Shown piece by piece: positions 1-10,657 of a stretch of DNA of 64,000 nucleotides; position 1 is the stretch's first letter; each line of letters begins with the position of its first letter. The notes under the pieces were generated by a model that saw nothing but the letters and a program-made list of their open reading frames with translations, ran no database searches and was not told where the DNA came from. The stretch is from Lelliottia amnigena. GTDB lineage: Bacteria > Pseudomonadota > Gammaproteobacteria > Enterobacterales > Enterobacteriaceae. The DNA lies in the NCBI GenBank assembly GCA_900635465.1, contig LR134135.1, positions 992,001 through 1,056,000 of the forward strand. The letters are read 5' to 3'. A program made the translations under genes and the position numbers.

Positions 1-880
<880 letters not shown>

Positions 881-899
881 TTAACGGCTCCTGTTTAAG

Positions 900-2093
900 T
901 TAAGACTTGGTTTGTTCTGACTGGCCACCGGCTGCGGCTTGTTGTTTCTCGTCAGATTTGACTTCCTGAGCCTTCACTTGCGCACCAGGTCGTACTTTTT
1001 GCAAACCAGTAATAATTACGCGATCGCCATCTTTCAAACCTTCGGTCACCAGCCATTTATCGCCAATCGCCTGCGTTGCAGTGATTTGACGCATCTCGAC
1101 TTTGTCATCAGCACCGACAACCATTGCGCTGGCATCGCCACGTGGCGTACGCGTTACGCCCTGCTGCGGTACCAGAAGTGCGGTTGGGTTAATCCCTTCT
1201 TCAAGACGGGCACGCACGAACATACCTGGCAACAGCGTGTGGTCAGGGTTCGGGAAAATGGCACGTAAGGTGATGGAGCCTGTGGTCTGATCGACGGTCA
1301 CGTCAGAGAATTCCAGCGTCCCTTCCTGGGCGAACTTGCTGCCATCATTGGTCACGAGTTCCACTTTGGCTTTGCCGTTCTCTTGCTTCAGTGCACCACT
1401 CGCCAGCTCTTTCTGCAGACGCAGGAAATCGTTGCTGGATTGCGTGACGTCAACATAGATCGGATCAAGCTGCTGGACAGTCGCCAGCGCGGTCGCTTGA
1501 CCGTTCTGAACCAATGCGCCTTCAGTGACGGAGGACTTACCAATACGACCACTGATAGGAGAGGTCACTTTGGTGTACGCCAGGTTAATGCGGGCAGTTT
1601 CGACAGCGGCCTTTGCGGCAACAACCGCAGCGTTAGCTTGTTGGGAATCTGCCTGCGCAGTGTCATAGTCCTGTTGACTGATGTATTGCGTACCGAGCAG
1701 TTTCTTATAACGATTTAGCGTGACCTGAGAAATTCGGGCTGCAGCTTCTGCTTTTGCCAAATCGCCTTTTGCGCTTTCGTAAGCAGCCTGATAGGTTGCC
1801 GGATCAATCTGATACAGAGACTCACCTGCTTTTACATCACCACCCTCGATGAAGTTACGTTTCAGGATAATCCCGTTCACCTGAGGACGAACTTCCGCAA
1901 CGCGGTAAGCGCTTGTACGGCCTGGTAATTCTGTTGTGATTTGCAGAGGTTCGGTTTTAAGCGTCACGACACCGACTTCGGGTGCCTGCTGCGCTCCTTG
2001 TTGAGCCTGTTTCTCATCACATCCTGTAAGCGCTAAGCCGCCTGAGAGCATCAGAACGATCGCCAGAGGCGTTAACCCTCTGTTTTTGTTCAT
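900..2093 (-). CDS. acrA: AcrA, periplasmic adaptor lipoprotein of AcrAB-TolC
   Basis: Membrane-fusion protein linking AcrB to TolC. The start at 2093 (MNKNRGLTPL) gives 397 residues, the E. coli length; an in-frame upstream start would precede the signal peptide. A lipoprotein signal with lipobox LTGC puts the acylated Cys at about residue 25. Lipoyl/barrel-sandwich segments flank a long helical hairpin (about residues 100-170, with AAYESAKGDLAKAEAAA), followed by the beta-barrel domain. It is transcribed away from acrR, with the AcrR operator between them, and acrB follows in the same operon. Confidence 0.98.
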   Translation of the reverse strand: MNKNRGLTPLAIVLMLSGGLALTGCDEKQAQQGAQQAPEVGVVTLKTEPLQITTELPGRTSAYRVAEVRPQVNGIILKRNFIEGGDVKAGESLYQIDPATYQAAYESAKGDLAKAEAAARISQVTLNRYKKLLGTQYISQQDYDTAQADSQQANAAVVAAKAAVETARINLAYTKVTSPISGRIGKSSVTEGALVQNGQATALATVQQLDPIYVDVTQSSNDFLRLQKELASGALKQENGKAKVELVTNDGSKFAQEGTLEFSDVTVDQTTGSITLRAIFPNPDHTLLPGMFVRARLEEGINPTALLVPQQGVTRTPRGDASAMVVGADDKVEMRQITATQAIGDKWLVTEGLKDGDRVIITGLQKVRPGAQVKAQEVKSDEKQQAAAGGQSEQTKS

Positions 2094-2183
2094 ATGTAAA
2101 CCTCGAGTGTCCGATTTCAAATTGATCAATGGATCAAAAGTCCGCAAACCCATTGCTGCGTTTATATTATCGTCGTGCTATGT

Positions 2184-2207
2184 TACATACATTCATAAAT
2201 GTATGTA
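2184..2207. promoter_or_regulatory. AcrR operator in the acrA-acrR intergenic region
   Basis: A 24-bp inverted repeat with arms TACATACATT and AATGTATGTA separated by 4 bp. It matches the known E. coli AcrR site in sequence and position. It sits 28 bp before the acrR start and 90 bp before the acrA start, so one site can repress acrAB and autoregulate acrR. Confidence 0.92.
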
Positions 2208-2235
2208 AATCTGACTACTGTAAATTCACTCACGT

Positions 2236-2889
2236 ATGGCACGAAAAACCAAACAACAAGCGCTTGAAACTCGACAACACATTCTTGATGTGGCGTTGCG
2301 TCTGTTTTCAAAGCAGGGCGTGTCATCAACCTCGCTGGCGCAGATTGCTCAGGCCGCGGGTGTCACGCGGGGAGCGATTTACTGGCATTTCAAAAATAAG
2401 TCAGACTTGTTTAGCGAAATCTGGGAGTTGTCAGAATCTAGTATTGCCGATCTTGAGACTGAGTATCGGGCAAAATTCCCCGACGATCCACTCTCAGTTT
2501 TGAGAGAAATACTGGTATATGTTCTTGAAGCGACGGTCATTGAAGAACGACGCCGCCTGATGATGGAAATCATCTTCCATAAATGTGAGTTTGTCGGTGA
2601 AATGGAAAGCGCGCAACAGGCACAAAGAAGCCTGTGTCTGGAGAGCTACGACCGCATCGAGTATACCCTGAACCAGTGCATTCAGGCGAAAATGTTGCCT
2701 GCCGATCTCCTGACCCGTCGGACGGCCATTCTGATGCGTGCCTATATTTCCGGTCTGATGGAAAATTGGCTTTTTTCTCCGCAGTCGTTTGACCTAAAAA
2801 ATGAAGCGCGCAGTTACGTCGCGATTTTACTCGAGATGTGCCAGTTCAGCCCAACGCTTCGCGCCGGTTCCCACAACCCTCAGCTTTAA
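2236..2889 (+). CDS. acrR: AcrR, TetR-family repressor of acrAB
   Basis: Local repressor of the AcrAB efflux operon. It has 217 residues (E. coli 215). The N-terminal TetR helix-turn-helix (about residues 10-57) includes [21 protein letters not shown], here running TSLAQIAQ then [11 protein letters not shown]. The C-terminal all-helical domain is the ligand-binding and dimerisation part. It is divergent from acrA, with the operator in between, which is the standard arrangement. No truncation is visible. Confidence 0.97.
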   Translation: MARKTKQQALETRQHILDVALRLFSKQGVSSTSLAQIAQAAGVTRGAIYWHFKNKSDLFSEIWELSESSIADLETEYRAKFPDDPLSVLREILVYVLEATVIEERRRLMMEIIFHKCEFVGEMESAQQAQRSLCLESYDRIEYTLNQCIQAKMLPADLLTRRTAILMRAYISGLMENWLFSPQSFDLKNEARSYVAILLEMCQFSPTLRAGSHNPQL

Positions 2890-2894
2890 TCCCC

Positions 2895-2910
2895 CCAGGA
2901 ATTTTCCTGG
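2895..2910 (+). terminator. Possible hairpin after acrR
   Basis: A 7-bp perfect stem, CCAGGAA and TTCCTGG with a 2-base loop, begins 6 bp after the acrR stop. No clear T run follows, so it may be a weak terminator or a processing site. Confidence 0.45.
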
Positions 2911-3002
2911 AGCGTGGCGTTCTCGCTATTCTGCAACTTGTGCGCATGATATTCTTCGCACCTGGCTATTTTTGGTCATCTTCTCACAGCAAACTCATAA
3001 CT

Positions 3003-6000
3003 ATGTTGCACTATTCTCGCTTGCAAAACCCTGTTTTTGCCTTAATTTTCTCCGTGCTGATTTTCATGATGGCCGCGCCTGCCGCTTGGGCGCGTGCTGA
3101 AAATAGCACCGACCTCCCGGCGCGTGCGGATGTTCAGTCGCAGGTGGACGCGCTCAACAAACAAAAAGACCTCACGCCACAGGATAAACTCGTCCTCGCC
3201 GATCTGACGGAAACGCTGGAGACGCTGGATAAAATCGAGCGCGTGAAGACGGAAACCACGCAACTGCGTCAGAAAGTGGCCGAAGCGCCGGCGAAAATGC
3301 GTCAGGCTACCGCATCGCTTAGCGCATTGAGCGATGTGGATAATGACGATGAAACCCGCAAAACGCTGACGACACTCTCGCTGCGCCAGCTTGAATCGCG
3401 AGTGACGCAACTGCTTGAGGATTTACAAACCGGGCAGAGCGATCTCGCGACGTACAACAGCCAACTGGTCTCCCTGCAAACGCAGCCGGAACGCGTACAG
3501 AACGCGATGTACAGCGCCTCGCAACAGCTTCAGCAAATTCGTAACCGCCTGAACGGGACGACGCTGGGAGAGGGCGCACTGCGTCCCACTCAACAAACGC
3601 TGCTGCTGGCGCAGCAAACGCTGCTCAATGCGCAAATTGACCAGCAGCGTAAAAGTCTGGAAGGCAATACCGTTTTGCAGGATACCCTGCAAAAACAACG
3701 TGATTATGTCACTGCGAATATTAATCGTCTGGAGCACCAGCTACAGCTCTTGCAGGAAGCGCTGAACAGCAAACGCCTGACGATCACTGAAAAAACCGCG
3801 CAGGAAGCGGTCTCCCCGGACGAAACCACGCGCATCCAGACGAATCCTTTGGTGAAGCAAGAGCTTGATGTTAACCATCAGCTTAGCCAGCGCCTGATTC
3901 AGGCGACGGAGAGCGGGAACTCGCTGGTTCAGCAAAATATTAAAGTTAAAAACTGGCTGGATCGCGCGCTGCAGGCCGAACGTAACATCAAAGAACAGAT
4001 TGCAGTGCTGAAGGGCAGTCTGCTGTTATCGCGCATTCTCTATCAGCAACAGCAGACGCTGCCTTCTGCCGATGAGCTGGAAGACATGACGAATCGTATT
4101 GCCGATTTGCGTCTTGAGCAGTTCGAAGTCAACCAGCAGCGCGATGCGCTTTTCCAGAGCGACGCTTTTGTCGCGAAAGTGGAAGAGGGCCACTCCAGCG
4201 AAGTGAATGACGAGGTGCATGACGCGCTGGTGCAGGTGGTGGATATGCGCCGTGAGCTGCTGGACAAGCTCAACACACAGCTGGGTAATCAGCTGATGAT
4301 GGCGATTAACCTGCAAATTAACCAGCAGCAGCTGGTGAGCGTATCGAAAAGTCTGCAGGAAATTCTGACACAGCAAATTTTCTGGGTGAACAGCAATAAA
4401 CCGATGGACTGGGACTGGTTTAAATCTTTCCCCGAAACGCTGAAATCCCAGATCAAGAGCATGAAAATTACCGTGAACTGGGAGAAAGCCTGGCCTGCGG
4501 TGATGATTGCCTTCCTCGCGGGTTTGCCGTTGTTATTGATCGCGGGCCTGATTCGCTGGCGTCTCGGCTGGCTGAGAAAATATCAGGAGAAGCTGGCGGA
4601 CGAAGTGGGGCAACTGCGTAATGACAGCCAGCTCCACACGCCAAAAGCGATCCTTATCGATCTGATCCGTGCGATGCCGATCTGCCTTGTGATTCTGGCC
4701 GTTGGCCTGATTCTGCTGACCATGCAGCTCAACATCAGCGATCTGCTGTGGGCATTCAGTAAAAAGCTGGCACTGTTCTGGTTGGTATTTGGCTTGTGCT
4801 GGAAAGTGCTGGAAAAAGATGGCGTGGCAGTGCGTCACTTCAATATGCCTGAGCAGCTAACCAGCCATTGGCGTCGCCAGATTGTGCGCGTGAGTCTGGC
4901 ACTGCTGCCGCTGCATTTCTGGTCTGTCGTGGCTGAGCTTTCCCCGCTGCATCTGATGGATGATGTGCTTGGCCAGCTTGCCATTTTCCTCAACCTGCTG
5001 CTGATTGCCGTGCTGATGTGGCCGATGTGCCGCGACAGCTGGCGTGATAAAGAGTCGCACAATATGCGGCTGATCACCGTTACCGTGCTGGCGGTCATTC
5101 CGCTGGCGCTGATGGTGCTCACCGCGACGGGCTATTTCTATACCACGCTGCGCCTGTCAGGCCGCTGGATTGAAACGGTTTATCTGGTGATCCTGTGGAA
5201 CCTGTTGCATCAGACGGTGCTGCGTGGCCTGAGCGTTGCGGCGCGCCGTATCGCCTATCGTCGTGCGCTGGCGCGTCGTCAGAACATGGTGAAAGAGGGC
5301 GCGGAAGGGGCGGAGCCGCAGGAGGAGCCGACCATTGCGCTCGAACAGGTTAACCAGCAGACGTTGCGTATCACCATGCTGGTGATGGTGGCGCTGTTTG
5401 GCGTGGTGTTCTGGGCGATTTGGTCAGACTTGATCACCGTGTTCGCCTATCTCGACAGCATCACTCTGTGGCAATACAACGGCACCGAAGCCGGTGCGGC
5501 GGTGATGAAAAGCGTAACCATGGGTAGCCTGCTGTTTGCGCTGGTTTCTTCGATGGTCGCGTGGGCGCTGATCCGCAACTTGCCGGGCTTGCTGGAAGTG
5601 CTGGTGCTCTCGCGTCTGAACATGCGTCAGGGGTCGTCGTACGCCATCACCACCATTCTGAACTACGTGATTCTGGTCGCGGGAGCAATGACCGTCTTCG
5701 GATCGCTTGGCGTCTCGTGGGATAAACTTCAGTGGCTGGCCGCCGCGCTCTCCGTCGGTCTCGGTTTTGGCTTGCAGGAGATCTTCGGTAACTTCGTTTC
5801 CGGTCTGATTATCCTGTTCGAGCGCCCGGTGCGTATCGGCGACACCGTAACCATCGGAACCTTCTCCGGTACGGTCAGCAAGATCCGCATTCGTGCGACC
5901 ACCATTACCGATTTCGATCGCAAAGAGGTGATCATCCCGAACAAGGCGTTTGTGACCGAGCGTCTGATCAACTGGTCGCTTTCCGACACCATTACGCGCG

Positions 6001-6350
6001 TGGTGATCCGTCTCGGCGTGGCGTACGGTTCCGATCTTGAGAGAGTGAAAGAGGTTCTGCTGCAGGCGGCGATGGAGCATCCAAAAGTGATGCACGATCC
6101 GGCTCCGGCGGTGTTCTTCACCACCTTTGGCCCAAGCACGTTGGATCACGAACTGCGTTTATATGTGCGTGAACTGCGCGATCGCAGCTATGCGGTGGAT
6201 GAGCTTAACCGCACCATCGACCGCCTGTGCCGCGAAAATGGCATTAATATCGCTTTCAACCAGCTTGAAGTTCATCTGCGCAATGAGAAAGGTGATGAGC
6301 ATACGGAAGTGAAGCGCGAAATGAAGGGCGACGACCCAACGCCAGCCTGA
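3003..6350 (+). CDS. mscK: MscK (KefA), potassium-dependent mechanosensitive channel
   Basis: Large inner-membrane mechanosensitive channel that opens under hypo-osmotic stress. The ATG at 3003 is chosen because it begins a signal peptide (MLHYSRLQNPVFALIF, cut near AWA-RA) and gives 1115 residues (E. coli 1120); the open frame extends upstream without homology. A periplasmic coiled-coil domain (about residues 40-470) is followed by roughly eleven membrane helices. The C-terminal MscS core contains the pore-lining LSVGLGFGLQEIFGNF and the beta domain with FERPVRIGDTVTI. A long antisense open frame inside it is a codon-bias shadow. Confidence 0.96.
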   Translation: MLHYSRLQNPVFALIFSVLIFMMAAPAAWARAENSTDLPARADVQSQVDALNKQKDLTPQDKLVLADLTETLETLDKIERVKTETTQLRQKVAEAPAKMRQATASLSALSDVDNDDETRKTLTTLSLRQLESRVTQLLEDLQTGQSDLATYNSQLVSLQTQPERVQNAMYSASQQLQQIRNRLNGTTLGEGALRPTQQTLLLAQQTLLNAQIDQQRKSLEGNTVLQDTLQKQRDYVTANINRLEHQLQLLQEALNSKRLTITEKTAQEAVSPDETTRIQTNPLVKQELDVNHQLSQRLIQATESGNSLVQQNIKVKNWLDRALQAERNIKEQIAVLKGSLLLSRILYQQQQTLPSADELEDMTNRIADLRLEQFEVNQQRDALFQSDAFVAKVEEGHSSEVNDEVHDALVQVVDMRRELLDKLNTQLGNQLMMAINLQINQQQLVSVSKSLQEILTQQIFWVNSNKPMDWDWFKSFPETLKSQIKSMKITVNWEKAWPAVMIAFLAGLPLLLIAGLIRWRLGWLRKYQEKLADEVGQLRNDSQLHTPKAILIDLIRAMPICLVILAVGLILLTMQLNISDLLWAFSKKLALFWLVFGLCWKVLEKDGVAVRHFNMPEQLTSHWRRQIVRVSLALLPLHFWSVVAELSPLHLMDDVLGQLAIFLNLLLIAVLMWPMCRDSWRDKESHNMRLITVTVLAVIPLALMVLTATGYFYTTLRLSGRWIETVYLVILWNLLHQTVLRGLSVAARRIAYRRALARRQNMVKEGAEGAEPQEEPTIALEQVNQQTLRITMLVMVALFGVVFWAIWSDLITVFAYLDSITLWQYNGTEAGAAVMKSVTMGSLLFALVSSMVAWALIRNLPGLLEVLVLSRLNMRQGSSYAITTILNYVILVAGAMTVFGSLGVSWDKLQWLAAALSVGLGFGLQEIFGNFVSGLIILFERPVRIGDTVTIGTFSGTVSKIRIRATTITDFDRKEVIIPNKAFVTERLINWSLSDTITRVVIRLGVAYGSDLERVKEVLLQAAMEHPKVMHDPAPAVFFTTFGPSTLDHELRLYVRELRDRSYAVDELNRTIDRLCRENGINIAFNQLEVHLRNEKGDEHTEVKREMKGDDPTPA

Positions 6351-6396
6351 TTTTTCCCTGCTTGAACGCTGGCTTGATTCTGGCAAATGGGTTTGA

Positions 6397-6582
6397 TTAC
6401 ATCCCCTCTCCCCGTGGGAGAGGGGTAGGGTGAGGGCTTCCAGCCTTCACCTTGCTTTCAAAATCCCGCGTTACAATGTCCAGCGCTTTCAGCACCGTTT
6501 CGGGCGAAAGATCGTGATTTTCCAGCAGCATAATCAAATCGACGGCCAATTTGACCTCATCAGGTGCGTTTTCCAGCGACAT
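6397..6582 (-). CDS. rsmS: RsmS (YbaM), small regulatory protein with a repeat-derived C-terminus
   Basis: A small conserved protein next to priC, known as YbaM or RsmS in enterobacteria. The start [16 protein letters not shown] is conserved and gives 61 residues; the E. coli protein has 53. The first 45 or so residues match the family. The last 15 (from about [10 protein letters not shown]) and the stop codon are encoded by the REP-like palindrome at 6402-6440, so the tail is not ancestral. The gene sits 11 bp downstream of priC on the same strand. Confidence 0.9.
   Translation of the reverse strand: MSLENAPDEVKLAVDLIMLLENHDLSPETVLKALDIVTRDFESKVKAGSPHPTPLPRGEGM
6402..6440. repeat. REP-like palindromic element A
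   Basis: The stem CCCCTCTCCC / GGGAGAGGGG is followed by TAGGGTGAGGGC. The same unit recurs with variations at 13387-13432, 16676-16775 and 49840-49860, so this is a dispersed palindromic family. This copy overlaps the end of rsmS and can also act as an mscK/rsmS intergenic hairpin. Confidence 0.75.
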
Positions 6583-6593
6583 TTTTCTCTCCA

Positions 6594-7120
6594 TTAACGG
6601 GTCATACGCGCAATCACGCGTTCGATCTCTTCCAGTGCCTGACGACAACGGGTGATACGGCCTTCCAGCGCGCTGACTTCACGGATTAAGCGCTGCTGAT
6701 CGTCCAGCGTTTCGGCGGATTCTAGCTGCTTTTCTCGATCCCGTTTCATCTCAAACAGCCGGCGCTCAAAATCCTGATGCTCAAGACGCTTGCGCTGCCA
6801 TTTTCCTGTGCCGGACGATGCGCTGTCCCAGGCGCGCAGCGGCCATGCGGTAATCTCGCGATGCAGAGCGGTGATTTGCTCGGTCAGATGCCCCGCAAGC
6901 CACGCCACCTGCTCCGGCTGCGCCTGCTTAACGGCGCGCTGCAGCTCCTCAAAGTGAGCCTGCGCTTCATCAAGATAATCTTTCATCAGCGTGCTGCGGG
7001 TGCGGAATAACTGCCTGTCAAAGCGGGGTTTCAGCGTCGCGTGCTGCATCAGCGGTGAGGCCTGCGCACGCAGGGCGATCAGCTGATTTTGCAGGGTTCC
7101 AAAAGCAAGGCTGTTTTCAA
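6594..7120 (-). CDS. priC: PriC, primosomal replication protein (frame interrupted near codon 8)
   Basis: Replication-restart protein that loads DnaB at stalled forks. The family N-terminus appears from a TTG at 7120 (TTG AAA ACA GCC TTG, read as MKTALLLE), preceded by GGAGAG. The main frame, with FDRQLF and HQDFERRL, is one base out from about 7097. Restoring one T in the forward run GGGTT at 7094-7098 joins the two and gives 175 residues, the E. coli length. The alternative is an unrelated upstream in-frame start, which has no homology. It is divergent from ybaN. Confidence 0.88.
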
Positions 7121-7170
7121 TCCGCTCTCCAGTGGTAAAGTAGCCGTTCAGTTTGATAACGATTCGCATT

Positions 7171-7548
7171 ATGAAGCGTACTATTTTAATCATCATTGGC
7201 TGGCTTGCGGTAGTGCTTGGCACGTTGGGCGTGGTTTTACCGCTTCTGCCGACCACGCCGTTTATTCTGCTGGCGGCCTGGTGTTTTGCCCGCTCGTCGC
7301 CGCGATTCCACCAATGGCTCCTGTATCGCTCGTGGTTTGGCGGCTATCTGCGCCACTGGCAACAATACCGGGCGATGCCGCCTGGGGCAAAGCCTCGCGC
7401 CATTGCGGTGATCCTCATTACCTTTGCCATTTCATTGTGGCTGGTCAAAATGATGTGGGTACGCATTCTGCTGCTGGTGATTCTTTCCTGCCTGCTTTTC
7501 TTTATGTGGCGAATTCCCGTGGTTGACGAAAAACAACAAAAGCACTGA
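7171..7548 (+). CDS. ybaN: YbaN, DUF454 inner-membrane protein
   Basis: A small inner-membrane protein of unknown role (DUF454). It has 125 residues, as in E. coli, starting at MKRTILIIIGWLAVVLG. It has two or three hydrophobic segments (about residues 4-40 with PLLPTTPFILLAAWCFARSSPRF, and 78-115). It is divergent from priC with only 50 bp between starts, so promoters overlap, and apt follows on the same strand. Confidence 0.93.
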   Translation: MKRTILIIIGWLAVVLGTLGVVLPLLPTTPFILLAAWCFARSSPRFHQWLLYRSWFGGYLRHWQQYRAMPPGAKPRAIAVILITFAISLWLVKMMWVRILLLVILSCLLFFMWRIPVVDEKQQKH

Positions 7549-7702
7549 AGAGCGCCGATCGCTGTTGCAATTATCCCGCGCAGCCAGTAAATTCGACCGT
7601 TTTCGAGCACAGGTGCGCCTGGTCAAAGGTTAATCAATTGTAACGTTGACCGGACTTTTATGCGCGCCGTGGGTAACACCGTTTTTAACCAGGCATACAT
7701 TT

Positions 7703-8254
7703 ATGACCGCAACTGCGCAGCAGCTTGAATATCTGAAAAACAGCATCAAAAGCATCCAGGATTATCCGAAGCCTGGCATTCTTTTCCGTGATGTCACCAG
7801 CTTGCTGGAAGACCCGAAAGCGTACGCTCTCAGCATTGAACTGCTGGTTGAGCGTTACAAAAACGCCGGGATCACCAAAGTAGTAGGAACAGAAGCGCGT
7901 GGCTTCCTGTTTGGCGCACCGGTTGCGCTGGCGATGGGCGTGGGCTTTGTACCGGTACGTAAACCGCGTAAATTGCCACGTGAAACCATTGCTGAAAGTT
8001 ATGAGCTGGAATACGGCACCGATCAGCTGGAAATCCATGTTGATGCGATTAAACCCGGCGATAAAGTGCTGGTTGTCGACGATCTGCTGGCAACGGGCGG
8101 CACGATTGAAGCAACCGTGAAACTGATCCGCCGTCTGGGCGGTGAAGTGACCGACGCAGCGTTTATCATCAATCTGTTCGATCTGGGTGGCGAACAGCGC
8201 CTGGAAAAACAGGGCATCACCAGCTACAGTCTCGTTCCTTTCCCGGGTCATTAA
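7703..8254 (+). CDS. apt: Apt, adenine phosphoribosyltransferase
   Basis: Purine salvage: adenine plus PRPP gives AMP. The start [16 protein letters not shown] gives 183 residues, the E. coli length; the longer open frame upstream lacks homology. The type I PRTase PRPP loop is [16 protein letters not shown] (about residues 123-138). [14 protein letters not shown] forms the adenine-side region. It lies 90 bp upstream of dnaX, as in E. coli. Confidence 0.97.
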   Translation: MTATAQQLEYLKNSIKSIQDYPKPGILFRDVTSLLEDPKAYALSIELLVERYKNAGITKVVGTEARGFLFGAPVALAMGVGFVPVRKPRKLPRETIAESYELEYGTDQLEIHVDAIKPGDKVLVVDDLLATGGTIEATVKLIRRLGGEVTDAAFIINLFDLGGEQRLEKQGITSYSLVPFPGH

Positions 8255-8343
8255 TCCCGACTCCCGCAACCTCGCCCAACGGGTGAGGTTGTGTTAGCAT
8301 GACCCCCCCTGAATTCCACCTTCCAGCGTTGCAGAGCCTGCCC

Positions 8344-10271
8344 ATGAGTTATCAGGTGTTAGCCCGAAAATGGCGACCCCAAACCTTCGCTGACGTTGTC
8401 GGCCAGGAACATGTGCTGACCGCCCTGGCGAACGGTTTGTCGCTAGGACGTATTCATCACGCGTATCTATTCTCCGGCACGCGCGGCGTCGGCAAAACGT
8501 CTATTGCCCGTTTGCTGGCAAAAGGCCTCAACTGCGAAACCGGGATCACCGCCACACCGTGCGGCGTGTGTGATAACTGTCGTGAAATCGAGCAGGGGCG
8601 TTTTGTCGATCTGATTGAGATCGATGCCGCGTCGCGCACAAAAGTCGAAGACACCCGCGATCTGCTGGATAACGTGCAGTACGCCCCGGCGCGTGGCCGC
8701 TTCAAGGTCTATCTGATCGATGAAGTCCACATGCTGTCGCGCCACAGCTTTAACGCCCTGCTGAAAACGCTGGAAGAGCCGCCATCGCATGTCAAATTCC
8801 TGCTGGCGACGACCGATCCGCAAAAGCTGCCGGTCACGATTCTGTCGCGCTGCCTGCAGTTCCATCTGAAGGCGCTGGACGTCGAACAGATCCGCGCGCA
8901 GCTCGAACATATTCTTGACGAAGAAAAAATCGTCCACGAACCGCGTGCGCTGCAACTGCTGGCGCGTGCCGCAGACGGTAGCTTGCGTGATGCGTTAAGC
9001 CTCACCGATCAGGCCATTGCCAGCGGTGACGGCCAGCTTTCTACGGTCGCGGTCAGCACGATGCTCGGCACGCTCGACGACGATCAGGCGCTGTCGCTGG
9101 TGGAAGCCGTGATCGAGGCGAACGGCGAACGCGTGATGTCGCTGGTCAACGCCGCGGCGTCTCGCGGCGTGGAGTGGGAAGCGCTGCTGGTGGAAATGCT
9201 CGCTTTGCTGCACCGCGTGGCCATGTTGCAGCTTTCACCTGCCGCTATCGGCGCAGATATGGCCGCGATAGAACAGCGGATGCGCGAACTTGCGCGCATC
9301 GTTCCGCCTACCGACGTTCAGCTTTACTATCAGACGCTGCTGATCGGTCGCAAAGAGCTGCCGTTTGCGCCGGACCGCCGTATGGGCGTTGAAATGACGC
9401 TTTTGCGCGCGCTGGCGTTCCATCCGCGCAAGCCGTTGCCCGAGCCTGAAGTGACGCAACAATCCTTTGCTCCGGTCGCGCCGACCGCCGTGTTGACGCC
9501 ACCGCAGGTGCCGCACGATCCTGCGCCACCACCCCGGCAGGACGTCTCGCTGCCGGATGCCACCAGTTCGGTGCTCGCCGCCCGCAATCAGCTACAGCGC
9601 GCGCAGGGAGCAACCAAGCCAAAAAAGAGTGAACCGGCAGCGCCAGGAAGAGCGCGGCCGGTTAATAACGCCGCACTCGAACGACTCGCCTCGGTAACGG
9701 AGCGTGTGCAATCGCGCCCCGCATCCAGCGCAGCTGAAGTCAAAGCCCCGGCGAAGAAAGAGGCTTACCGCTGGAAATCGACCAACACCGCAGTAGAGGT
9801 GAAAGTCGACGTTGCCACGCGAAAGCGCTCAAAAAAGCGCTCGAGCATGAGAAGACGCCAGAGCTGTCAGCAAAGCTTGCCGAAGAGTCGCTTGAGCGTG
9901 ATGCCTGGGCCGCGGAGGTCAGTAAATTGCAGTTGCCGAAGCTGGTGGAACAGGTTGCGCTGAATGCCTGGAAAGAGCAGGACGGAAATCATATCCGCCT
10001 GCACCTGCGTCCGAGTCAGCGGCACCTCAATTCCCCGTCAGCGCACAAGGTGTTGACGGAGGCGCTCGCCACATTGCACGGTGCACCGGTTGAATTGACT
10101 ATCATTGAAGATGATAATCCCGAGATGCGAACGCCGCTGGAGTGGCGACAGGCCATTTATGAAGAGAAGCTTGCGCAGGCGCGCGAGTCGATTATTGCGG
10201 ATAACAACATCCAGACTCTGCGTCGTTTCTTCGACGCTGACCTGGATGAAGAAAGTATTCGCCCCCTTTGA
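8344..10271 (+). CDS. dnaX: DnaX, DNA polymerase III tau/gamma subunit (one-base break near 9818)
   Basis: Clamp-loader ATPase of the replicase. The start MSYQVLARKWRPQTF gives 642 residues once one base is restored (E. coli tau 643). Walker A is GTRGVGKTSIA (about residues 45-55), with zinc-binding CGVCDNC and sensor segment LLATTDPQKLPVTILSRC. As printed, the frame leaves tau at about 9818, where ACGCGAAAGCG lacks one C of the expected ACGCCGAAAGCG. The missing tail resumes as KALKKALEHEK and ends in LDEESIRPL. Tau is essential in E. coli, so this break is probably a sequence error. It heads dnaX-ybaB-recR. Confidence 0.95.
9605..9663 (+). promoter_or_regulatory. Programmed -1 frameshift signal producing the gamma subunit
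   Basis: All three elements of the E. coli dnaX recoding signal are visible. AGGGAG lies at 9605-9610 (internal Shine-Dalgarno). The slippery heptamer A AAA AAG is at 9621-9627, in the correct zero frame (codon AAA at 9622). A downstream stem pairs AACCGGC (9632-9638) with GCCGGTT (9657-9663). After a -1 slip the next codons are GAG TGA, giving a 429-residue gamma (E. coli 431). Confidence 0.93.
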
Positions 10272-10324
10272 TCGTGAGTCTGACTTACGGTTTTAATCGT
10301 TAAACGTGAAAGAGAGAGAAGCCT

Positions 10325-10657
10325 ATGTTTGGTGGAAAAGGCGGTCTGGGTGGCCTGATGAAGCAGGCTCAGCAGATGCAGGAAAAAATGCAGAAGGCAC
10401 AGGAAGAGATCGCCCAGCTGGAAGTCACGGGTGAATCTGGTGCTGGTCTGGTGAAAGTCACCATTAACGGCGCGCACAACTGCCGCCGCGTGGAGATCGA
10501 TCCAAGCCTGCTCGAAGACGACAAAGACATGCTGGAAGATCTGGTCGCTGCTGCATTTAACGATGCTGCGCGCCGTATCGACGAAACGCAGAAAGAGAAA
10601 ATGGCTTCTGTTTCCAGCGGTATGCAACTGCCGCCGGGCTTCAAGATGCCGTTCTGA
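10325..10657 (+). CDS. ybaB: YbaB/EbfC nucleoid-associated protein
   Basis: A small dimeric DNA-binding protein of the YbaB/EbfC family. It has 110 residues, with Gly-rich start [19 protein letters not shown], a helical region, then conserved [15 protein letters not shown] and C-terminal PPGFKMPF. Its TGA overlaps the recR ATG (ATGA-type junction at 10655-10659), consistent with translational coupling in dnaX-ybaB-recR. Confidence 0.96.
   Translation: MFGGKGGLGGLMKQAQQMQEKMQKAQEEIAQLEVTGESGAGLVKVTINGAHNCRRVEIDPSLLEDDKDMLEDLVAAAFNDAARRIDETQKEKMASVSSGMQLPPGFKMPF

Noticed and set aside
5424..6149. A 241-codon minus-strand open frame within mscK
   Set aside because: Antisense to the conserved MscS core; composition (many Arg, His, Asp) is typical of a shadow frame.
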